Shown here: positions 55,489 through 64,000 of the stretch, piece after piece
Numbering within the stretch: the first letter of the stretch is position 1
Layout: each line of letters begins with the position of its first letter
NCBI RefSeq assembly: GCF_002964605.1
Contig: NZ_PQDH01000007.1
Span: 62,001 to 126,000 of the forward strand
DNA length: 64,000 nt
Direction: 5' to 3'
Origin: Vallitalea okinawensis
GTDB taxonomy: Bacteria; Bacillota; Clostridia; Lachnospirales; PQDH01
Notes under the pieces: generated by a model
Database searches by the model: none
What the model was told of the DNA's origin: nothing
The model's input: the letters and a program-made list of their open reading frames with translations, nothing else
Position numbers and translations under genes: made by a program

Positions 55489-55935
55489 TTGGACGCATTA
55501 TCAATTATCGTCATTATATTTCTTATTGTAGCAGCTGTTTTTGTGATCCTATATTTTGTTGGTAAAAAACTTCAAACGAAAATGGATCAAAGCCAAGAAA
55601 TGATTAGCCAAAATAAAATGATGCAATCAATTCTTGTTATTGATAAGAAAAAAATGAAAATTACCGAAGCTAATTTACCTAAAATGGTTGTGGATCAAGT
55701 ACCTAAATACTACCGTTTTAGAAAAATGCCACTTGTAAAAGCTAAAATCGGTCCTAAAATTACAACTCTAATTTGTGATCCAAAGGTTTTTAAGACTTTA
55801 CCTACTAAAAAGATGGTTAAAGTAGAACTTGCTGGATTGTACATTGTTGGTTATAAAGATGGAAAAAATCCTAATGCCAATAAGAAGCAAGAGCCAAAGT
55901 GGAAATTTTGGAAAAAGAATAAAGAAGAAAAATAG
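55489..55935 (+). CDS. Small membrane protein with basic cytoplasmic domain, 148 aa
   Basis: Starts with TTG, set by a strong GAGGAGG about 8 nt upstream. One membrane segment (about 4-25; IIVIIFLIVAAVFVILYFVG) is followed by a Lys-rich soluble domain (about 45-125) with alternating beta strands, and a tail rich in Lys and Trp (PKWKFWKKNKEEK). I do not recognise a named family, though small clostridial proteins of this pattern are common. The domain would lie in the cytoplasm if the N-terminus is outside. It converges on pyrG and shares a bidirectional terminator with it. No function assigned. Confidence 0.65.
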   Translation: MDALSIIVIIFLIVAAVFVILYFVGKKLQTKMDQSQEMISQNKMMQSILVIDKKKMKITEANLPKMVVDQVPKYYRFRKMPLVKAKIGPKITTLICDPKVFKTLPTKKMVKVELAGLYIVGYKDGKNPNANKKQEPKWKFWKKNKEEK

Positions 55936-55945
55936 AACTAAAAAT

Positions 55946-57581
<1,636 letters not shown>

Positions 57582-57636
57582 TTAGTCATAAGAAAATACA
57601 TACATATCAATTTAATTTTTAATCATAACTTTATCT

Positions 57637-57665
57637 ATTTTAGTATTATTATGTACCCACGTCAA
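57637..57665 (-). promoter_or_regulatory. Promoter of pyrG
   Basis: TTGACG (57665-57660), 17 nt, TAAAAT (57642-57637) on the minus strand; leader of about 70 nt. Confidence 0.65.
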
Positions 57666-57858
57666 GAATTTTTTGCATATTTATATGAAATTATTAAATA
57701 CGCATATATTCATCATTTCCTTTACGATAATAATTATTTATATTATATAAGAAATCGGGCACATATTGTTTATTCCATTATAAAAACAAAAAATTGCTTA
57801 GCTATTTATCCCATAGAAGAATATATACTATAAAACTTCCTATTAGAAAACAAACATA

Positions 57859-57882
57859 AATGAGCGCATATTTGCGCCCATT
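57859..57882 (-). terminator. Terminator after the S41 protease gene
   Basis: Stem AATGAGCGCA / TGCGCCCATT (one mismatch) with a 4-nt loop, followed on the minus strand by a T-rich stretch. Confidence 0.65.
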
Positions 57883-57904
57883 TACTGCTTATATCACTTT
57901 ATCT

Positions 57905-59275
57905 TTAATATATCATATTATACATAATTTCAACTGCCATATCCATTTGTGGATCATACTCTTGTACAGATTCATATAAGGTTTGATTAAGTGCAGACAT
58001 AGTCACGTAATCCGTCATTCCTGTAACAGGCAACCCCTGCTCTTCTTGAAACTTCATCATAGCTGAAACGGTTTGAGCATCGTAGAATGTGTCTGCTTCT
58101 TCAATATAGCCAAGATACATAAGAATATCCTCGATATCCTTAACCATATCATCTTCATATTCATACATGTAGATTTTATTGTTATCTTCAATATAACTTG
58201 GTACTACTACTTCAATATGAGGTTCTACACCAAGTCCATTAATTTTATCGCCATTTCTCGTAAAATACTCTTTAACAGTTAATTTAAAGTGAAGATCATC
58301 ACCTAAACTATAAATCATTTGGACAACACCTTTACCGTAGGTTGTTTCTCCAATAAGAATCCCTGATATAGAATCCTTTATAGCACTAGCAAAAATTTCT
58401 GATGCAGATGCGGAGTTTTCATTGGTTAAACATATAATTTTAAAAGGTGTTTCCTCTAACTCACTAAAGTAAGCAGTCATATTACCGTGTTTATCAACTG
58501 TAGATACAATTGTACCATCTGGAACAAGCATTCTACACATCTCAACGACTTGATCTAAATAGCCTCCTGAATTATTACGTACATCTAATATTAATCCTTT
58601 GATACCTGCCTCCTTGGCTTCTTCAAGGATAGCTCCAAAATCATCTGCGATTGTAGCATTAAAGGAATTAATGTCAACATACCAAATATAAGGTGCATCA
58701 GGGTCTTTTGACTCTGGATATAACTCAATTAAAGGCGTATAGCTTACTGCTTTAACTTGAATTTCTTGTCTGATCACTTCTACCTCAAAGACATTAGTTC
58801 CTCTTCTAACAGTTAATATAACTTTAGAGTTAGCTTTACCTTTGATTAGGTCAATACCTTCATCATAGGTAACTTCAGTTAACTTCGTACCATTAACGCT
58901 GATAATGATATCTCCTGGTAATAATCCAGCCTTTTCTGCTGGTGAGCCTTCCATAGGCTCAGTTACCATGATACCTTCTTCTACTTCTTGAATATAGGCA
59001 CCAATGCCACTATAGTTTCCAGACACACCTTCAAGAAATTGTTCATATTCTTCCTGCGTATAATAGACGCTGTAAGGATCTAATTCCTCGAACATCCCTT
59101 TTAATGCCGCTTCATATAATTCCTCTTTGGAAATATCTGAGCCAACATAGTTATTATCAATAAAATCCATAATCAATTGCATTTGCTCCATAGCATCATC
59201 AGATTCCATGGCATATACGTTGGAAGTAAATAGCATCATCATTACTAATACCATTGCTACTATTCTTCTCTTCAT
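57905..59275 (-). CDS. S41-family carboxyl-terminal processing protease with peptidoglycan-binding domain
   Basis: 456 aa from the ATG at 59275 behind AAGGAGG. Signal peptide of about 22 residues. A PDZ domain (about 90-170; GSPAEKAGLLPGDIIISVNG) is followed by the S41 fold with LDVRNNSGGYLDQ, catalytic Ser in NENSASASEIF (near 287) and Lys in TYGKGVVQ about 25 residues later. A peptidoglycan-binding domain (about 395-450; FQEEQGLPVTGMTDYVT) closes the protein. It cuts C-terminal regions of exported proteins at the wall. It is the last of three genes after two SLH proteins, which makes those or other surface proteins possible substrates (inference). Confidence 0.94.
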   Translation of the reverse strand: MKRRIVAMVLVMMMLFTSNVYAMESDDAMEQMQLIMDFIDNNYVGSDISKEELYEAALKGMFEELDPYSVYYTQEEYEQFLEGVSGNYSGIGAYIQEVEEGIMVTEPMEGSPAEKAGLLPGDIIISVNGTKLTEVTYDEGIDLIKGKANSKVILTVRRGTNVFEVEVIRQEIQVKAVSYTPLIELYPESKDPDAPYIWYVDINSFNATIADDFGAILEEAKEAGIKGLILDVRNNSGGYLDQVVEMCRMLVPDGTIVSTVDKHGNMTAYFSELEETPFKIICLTNENSASASEIFASAIKDSISGILIGETTYGKGVVQMIYSLGDDLHFKLTVKEYFTRNGDKINGLGVEPHIEVVVPSYIEDNNKIYMYEYEDDMVKDIEDILMYLGYIEEADTFYDAQTVSAMMKFQEEQGLPVTGMTDYVTMSALNQTLYESVQEYDPQMDMAVEIMYNMIY

Positions 59276-59329
59276 TACTACTTCCTCCTTATTTCTCATC
59301 ATTTCTTTTGTAAATAGGATCATATTAAC

Positions 59330-60862
59330 CTATAGTTCCTTCATATAAAGTTCTACCATGTCTTCATTAAGAAAGTCGATCAAATTATTGACAATTACTG
59401 CTGCTTCTGCTTTTGATATATAACCCTTAGGATTAATGCGTCCATCAGTGTAACCTGCAAATAGACCCAATTCAGTACCTACGTAAATAGCTTCTTTTGC
59501 CCATGGTGAAATATCTGCATCATCAACATAAGATGTCAAGGTTGTTTGATCCAGTGAAATGTGATCTAAACCAATGACGCGGATTAATAATGCAAATGCT
59601 TCTTCCCTTGTCAAGGGCTCATCTGGTTTGAAGAAATTATTCTCTCTACCTTGTACCAGTTTACTTTCCTTTGCAGCATATAACCACTCATATAAATCAT
59701 GTTCTTGAGGCACATCAGCAAAAACAACAACTTCATCATCATAAAGATCCTTTGTATCTTTAGGAGGAAAAATGCCTAATGTTTTAGACAGCATAACTGT
59801 AAATTCCCCTCGCGTAATAGCTTCATAGGGTTGATAGGAAAGTGGTGTTTCATCAATGACGCCAACACTCATCAGCTTCATGACGTCGCTATAGGCATAA
59901 TGACTTGAACTGATATAAGTTGACTGTCCAGGGATCTTCAACTTCTCAAAATCATTAATAGGTTTAAGATATGTTGCACCCTTCAATTGACTCTCTTTTA
60001 ACTGTGGATGGTTAGTTTTTATCTCATAGGCTAATCCACCTTCAGTATCGATTATTTGGGTATAAGTACCAGCAAAACTTATGGCTGAAACATCATTGGA
60101 CTCATAATAAACGTCCTTCGTCGAATTCATAAAAGGTTTCACTTGGATATTCATTTGCCAAGGTTCAGTACCTTTCTTATCAATATTAATCATAAACTCC
60201 TGCTTTTCAGCTTTGGACCAAGGCTGATCATAGCCATAGGAGCCCCCTTCAACAGTCAATTCTGCATAGACAGTATCATCAGACTTATAGATAAGGTGAT
60301 AGGAGATGTTACCGTTATAATATGAAATACCTGGTGTAGAATCTTCTATAAAACTATAGAAATTTTTTCCTTCACCAAAATCAGACATTTCCTCATCTAC
60401 AACATAGGTTGCTCCACCTACAGTTACTGTCTCCTCCCAGCCAGTGACCGTAGAATCTTTTTTAATTTGCTCACCATAGGGACTGTCATATTTAATAAAA
60501 TAAGTTAATAATTCAACTTCTCTTTTAAGTGTAGTACTAAAATCTGAACTATACGCTTCAATAGTATAAGTTTCTTTAAATGAACCACTTTCTTGTATTT
60601 CTAGAACATCATCATTTCTTTCAATTTCTAGTGTACCACTGACTTCAATGGGCTCACCTGAAATAAAAATCATCTCTTTATAAAGAAGCGTTTCTTTCTT
60701 CTTCGCTTTGACATCTACTTGTTGTTCAATAGTTTTAGGAAGCATGATACCTTCTGATACCCCTCCGAAAAAGCCACTATCACCAGGTGCTGCTAATGCA
60801 CTTATGGTAGTATTCGTAATCAGTAAAGATGTCAAGGCCAATGCTGTCAATTTTGTCTTCAT
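59330..60862 (-). CDS. SLH domain surface protein, 510 aa
   Basis: Signal peptide of about 24 residues (TISALAAP). An N-terminal beta-rich region of about 300 residues (ETYTIEAYSSDFSTTLKRE, GATYVVDEE, SYGYDQPWSKAEK) has no family that I recognise. Three SLH repeats are at the C-terminus (about 325-510; YQPYEAITRGEFTVMLSKTL, FFKPDEPLTREEAFALL, GYTDGRINPKGYISKAEA). The gene starts 12 bp after the 992-aa SLH gene and precedes the S41 protease gene by 54 bp, so all three are probably one transcript. Function beyond wall attachment unknown. Confidence 0.85.
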   Translation of the reverse strand: MKTKLTALALTSLLITNTTISALAAPGDSGFFGGVSEGIMLPKTIEQQVDVKAKKKETLLYKEMIFISGEPIEVSGTLEIERNDDVLEIQESGSFKETYTIEAYSSDFSTTLKREVELLTYFIKYDSPYGEQIKKDSTVTGWEETVTVGGATYVVDEEMSDFGEGKNFYSFIEDSTPGISYYNGNISYHLIYKSDDTVYAELTVEGGSYGYDQPWSKAEKQEFMINIDKKGTEPWQMNIQVKPFMNSTKDVYYESNDVSAISFAGTYTQIIDTEGGLAYEIKTNHPQLKESQLKGATYLKPINDFEKLKIPGQSTYISSSHYAYSDVMKLMSVGVIDETPLSYQPYEAITRGEFTVMLSKTLGIFPPKDTKDLYDDEVVVFADVPQEHDLYEWLYAAKESKLVQGRENNFFKPDEPLTREEAFALLIRVIGLDHISLDQTTLTSYVDDADISPWAKEAIYVGTELGLFAGYTDGRINPKGYISKAEAAVIVNNLIDFLNEDMVELYMKEL

Positions 60863-60874
60863 AAGTACCCCTCC

Positions 60875-63853
60875 TTAGCCTTCTACAAAGATTATATAAC
60901 CATTTACCTCTTTAGTGGTTCCTCCTGAACTAATGTACTTATTCATGAGGTTTTCATCTGTCATCACACGAATTTTATCACCACGTTCTAAATCATCTAT
61001 AGACGCATATTCACCATTTTTAATAATGACACTATTCTCTGGTACTTGAATTTCAGATCCAACATTTTGCGCACTGAAATCATTCCAACTACCATTATTT
61101 TGATCATAGTAATAGGTATCACGTATAAAGAGCTTATCGCTATCGATCTTGTAGATTTCACCTCTTACACCATCTTGCACATAAGGCTGGGTAACGATAT
61201 ATTCAGCATGGTTACCTCTTACAAAGATCGTATACACCTCATCTACCTTTGTATCTTCAGTATAATCAATAAAATCACTCAATGATTTAACACCTGTATC
61301 ATCAATAAATTTTGTATAGTAATCAATAGTGTATGTACTTCCAACAGGTGAAAAACTCCAAGTCATATCATTTAACTCTGAATGGGATTGACCTGTAAAG
61401 GAAACCACTTCATCAATACTAGCTATACGCACACGATAGACTTTTATATTATCTGTAACGGGTGGTTGGGTAATATCAACAACAGCCGCTTTTGCTCCAT
61501 TTAAGACAACCTGAGTATAGTCAGGAACCATGATGTTTTGCTCATTAACCAATCGACCATTACGTACAATAATTGTCCCATCATCAGCTTGTATGAACTT
61601 CTTATAATTATCTATCATGAACTTACCAACACCATTGGAATAAGTAACTGTATTTGAATCCAATACTTGATCTTTACCATCTCGATAAGTCACCTTTTTC
61701 ACTTGCTCATCACCATAGTATTCTTTAACTGCAATATAGATAATGCCATTATATCCAAGGAAATGTTCGATGTAATCCTTTGAGACCTGCTCATCATTAT
61801 AATAATACTCCACATCATCGGATAAAGTTAATGTTTTGCCAATTTCATAATCAACCCATCCCATTTTACTCAAAGTTGTTGCATCCTGAAGATACAATGT
61901 ATTTTGTATATCATTGAATCTACTTATTTGACCACTGTACACATTCAGCACCATGAAACCGGCATCATCAATGATGACTTCCTTTACTTTTGTAATTTCA
62001 TATCCTGGACTGATCACAGCACGATTAACTAAAACCTTCATCCAATCACCTGGTAATAACTCTGAAATTCCAACCTGTTGATCTGCTTTAAAAACAGGTG
62101 TATCAGAAGGTACATCCAGAATAACACGTGTATTATCCTCTAGTAAAAGATGCACTTGGGTTCCAAGAGCACCTTTAGGTACGATGAACTCTACTTTACC
62201 GTAATACATGCTGTAATTAGCTCTAGCAAATAAATGAGATACCTTCCCTTCCTCATCTAGTCTCATTGTTACTGTATCACCAGTTTCTACATCACTGATG
62301 TCTGCATCTAAAGGATCAAATCCAAAGTATGGAAAGACCTGATCATAATAGCCAACTTCGTCTTCGTCTTCATAATACTGCTGTTTTTCAACAACAATAC
62401 TATTCTTATAATAATTTTTAGTGACTTCATTGCCTTTCTCATCCACAACCGTAATATATCCTAGATTTGAATTAACATCTATTACCACACCTGTCAACTC
62501 TTCATATAAAGCTTCCTGTCCAACATACGTAATGGCAATAACAATACCATTAGCAATGGTTAACTCCACTTTATTCTCTATTGGCGCTTGATTAAGAGGA
62601 ATATCTTCACCATCAACATGGATAAAGTCAGTCCCATAAAGGGCACTTGCTAATTTTAACTTAAATTTCCCTCCATTAGCATCTTCAATAACAATATAAC
62701 CTGTTGCAATATCACTTAATGGTTGAAGTATACCTTCAACAGTTTGCTCTTTAACTTTCCCTAAGTCATTGATATAGAGCATTTCACTTGCATCTTGATC
62801 AATCAAATATTCGATAACATCGTCTGCAAGAAGGCTTTCTAAGCCGGCAACTTGCTCCTCTCGATAAACAACCACATCTCTAATGACTTTTTGACCTATA
62901 TTGTCTTGTTCATTGCTATATGTAACTTCTTCTATAGTACCTTCTTCAGTAAGAATGCGATACTTCTTTGAATAAATGATCTTTGTCCCCTCAAACTCTG
63001 TTAAATCTTGTATATCTACTATAATCCCGGTTTTCTTAATGATGTTCTGTGTATTATAATAAACTTCATCCATGTTTTTAAGAGTCTGAGCCATTTCCGC
63101 TCTTGTAATAGTACCTTGAGGTCTAAACGTGCCATTTGGAAATCCAGACATGATATTATTGACAAGTATTGCTTCTACATTAGCAATCTGATCTGGACTA
63201 ATATCTTGCCAATCATTAAAGTCATAAACCCTTTGCTGTCCACTGATTGGTAATAAAGCTGTGGGATCAATACTATTAATACCTTCAACAACCCACTCAG
63301 CTACTTGCTCTCTTGTAGCCTGTCCAGAACGAATAAAGTTAATCTCTGGATCTAATACATCCTGCTCAACGGATAATGCATCTTGTAATTCATTAGCATT
63401 GATTAACCCTATTTGATTAGCTACAACGAGATATCCTCTAGACCAAAGATCCAATATCTCTTGAGGTGTATCTTGTTGATTGGCTATATTAATTGCCTCT
63501 TGCTGTGCATTAGCTTCTAAACCTAAGGCACGAAGAATAAAGGCTAAAGCTTCTTCATTGGTTACATTACGTTCAGGCTCAAAGAGATATCTTCCACCAA
63601 AATTGAAGCCTTTTATAATATCTAGAGCTCCTAATCGTGTTATGGCCTCTTTGGCCCAATGTGAATCACTCACATCATCAAATTGTAGATTACGTATCAT
63701 GTCAGGTGCCTCTGTTCGACCTATGTAACTTGTCGTTATTTGTGTTTCAATGGGGTCGTCACTTGTATACAAATAGGATATAGCACTGACATTTAAGAAT
63801 GAGAAATTGAATAATAATGTAAAACTAAGTAGCAAGGCTATATATTTCCTCAT
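60875..63853 (-). CDS. SLH domain surface protein, N-terminal SLH, 992 aa
   Basis: Signal peptide of about 24 residues. In contrast to the other SLH proteins here, the SLH repeats are at the N-terminus (about 55-265; DDVSDSHWAKEAITRLGALDI, MSGFPNGTFRPQGTITRAEM). The remaining 700 residues are a series of small beta modules with the recurring form G-x-I/V...D...G-x-I-T/L-x-D (ELTGVVIDVNSNLGYITVV, GVRGEIYKIDSDKLFIRDT), alternating with NGxxxxxxDLxxGDxxRV strands, suggesting repeated OB-like units. Start ATG behind GGAGG. First gene of the operon with the 510-aa SLH protein and S41 protease. Likely a wall-bound scaffold or shield protein. Confidence 0.84.
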   Translation of the reverse strand: MRKYIALLLSFTLLFNFSFLNVSAISYLYTSDDPIETQITTSYIGRTEAPDMIRNLQFDDVSDSHWAKEAITRLGALDIIKGFNFGGRYLFEPERNVTNEEALAFILRALGLEANAQQEAINIANQQDTPQEILDLWSRGYLVVANQIGLINANELQDALSVEQDVLDPEINFIRSGQATREQVAEWVVEGINSIDPTALLPISGQQRVYDFNDWQDISPDQIANVEAILVNNIMSGFPNGTFRPQGTITRAEMAQTLKNMDEVYYNTQNIIKKTGIIVDIQDLTEFEGTKIIYSKKYRILTEEGTIEEVTYSNEQDNIGQKVIRDVVVYREEQVAGLESLLADDVIEYLIDQDASEMLYINDLGKVKEQTVEGILQPLSDIATGYIVIEDANGGKFKLKLASALYGTDFIHVDGEDIPLNQAPIENKVELTIANGIVIAITYVGQEALYEELTGVVIDVNSNLGYITVVDEKGNEVTKNYYKNSIVVEKQQYYEDEDEVGYYDQVFPYFGFDPLDADISDVETGDTVTMRLDEEGKVSHLFARANYSMYYGKVEFIVPKGALGTQVHLLLEDNTRVILDVPSDTPVFKADQQVGISELLPGDWMKVLVNRAVISPGYEITKVKEVIIDDAGFMVLNVYSGQISRFNDIQNTLYLQDATTLSKMGWVDYEIGKTLTLSDDVEYYYNDEQVSKDYIEHFLGYNGIIYIAVKEYYGDEQVKKVTYRDGKDQVLDSNTVTYSNGVGKFMIDNYKKFIQADDGTIIVRNGRLVNEQNIMVPDYTQVVLNGAKAAVVDITQPPVTDNIKVYRVRIASIDEVVSFTGQSHSELNDMTWSFSPVGSTYTIDYYTKFIDDTGVKSLSDFIDYTEDTKVDEVYTIFVRGNHAEYIVTQPYVQDGVRGEIYKIDSDKLFIRDTYYYDQNNGSWNDFSAQNVGSEIQVPENSVIIKNGEYASIDDLERGDKIRVMTDENLMNKYISSGGTTKEVNGYIIFVEG

Positions 63854-63888
63854 AAAATATCCTCCAAATACTTTAGAATCTAGAAGTA

Positions 63889-63917
63889 ATTATACCATAA
63901 TTTTCATAACAATAAAA
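63889..63917 (-). promoter_or_regulatory. Promoter of the SLH-SLH-S41 operon
   Basis: An extended -10 box TGGTATAAT (63897-63889, minus strand) with weak -35 TTTTAT at 17 bp, about 36 nt upstream of the 992-aa start. Confidence 0.55.
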
Positions 63918-64000
63918 TGATTAACCTGCAAAAAGTACTTACTTAACCTGACTACTTCTGCTCTTCTAATCATAAAATATTCTACTTCATATGCTTTCAC

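Overview
The window looks like chromosome of a low-GC, Gram-positive anaerobe of the class Clostridia. This is inferred from AT-rich sequence, strong AGGAGG ribosome sites, six S-layer-homology (SLH) surface proteins, CUT1 sugar transporters paired with YesM/AraC-type two-component systems, PdxS/PdxT vitamin B6 synthesis and an exported MsrAB repair system. A member of the Lachnospirales (Vallitalea-like) is my guess, not something the sequence proves. I see no rRNA, tRNA, CRISPR array, integrase or transposase.

Layout. 1-9.1 kb (minus strand): a membrane-anchored MEMO-family protein, cut by the window edge, overlaps a large membrane-anchored alpha-2-macroglobulin-like protein. Next come an unknown 182-aa protein and three tandem osmoprotectant-type (OpuAC/ProX) binding proteins with no permease or ATPase. 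9.3-10.9 kb (plus): pdxS-pdxT. 10.9-11.7 kb: structured intergenic DNA and an XRE regulator with palindromic operators. 11.7-18 kb (minus): a sugar ABC module (two permeases, lipoprotein) with its response regulator and histidine kinase; a double hairpin element of about 180 bp sits between kinase and regulator. 18-24 kb: an SLH protein and a large secreted nuclease. 24.4-29.5 kb: GH38 alpha-mannosidase, AraC regulator and Gfo/Idh/MocA oxidoreductase. 29.5-33.5 kb: acetyltransferase, small conserved protein, two XRE regulators and a cysteine-desulfurase-like enzyme. 33.5-44.7 kb (minus): YwmB-like protein and three SLH/fibronectin-III surface proteins. 44.9-50.4 kb: AbiGi-like protein, GH13 amylase, and a second kinase/regulator pair. 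50.5-53.3 kb (minus): ccdA, a Met-rich thioredoxin lipoprotein and msrAB. 53.5-57.6 kb: cardiolipin synthase, a small membrane protein and pyrG. 57.9-64 kb (minus): two SLH proteins and an S41 protease.

How the genes fit together. Most of the window serves the cell surface. Sugar polymers are handled outside (binding lipoprotein, permeases, two-component sensing) and inside (GH13, GH38, oxidoreductase). SLH proteins attach to secondary wall polymer, and the S41 protease may trim them. CcdA, the thioredoxin lipoprotein and MsrAB form an electron chain that repairs oxidised methionines outside the membrane. The most noteworthy unexplained items are the Met-rich tandem repeat in that thioredoxin, the double hairpin at 15974-16155, the MEMO/alpha-2-macroglobulin pair, the orphan triple binding proteins, and a dispersed 48-bp inverted repeat.
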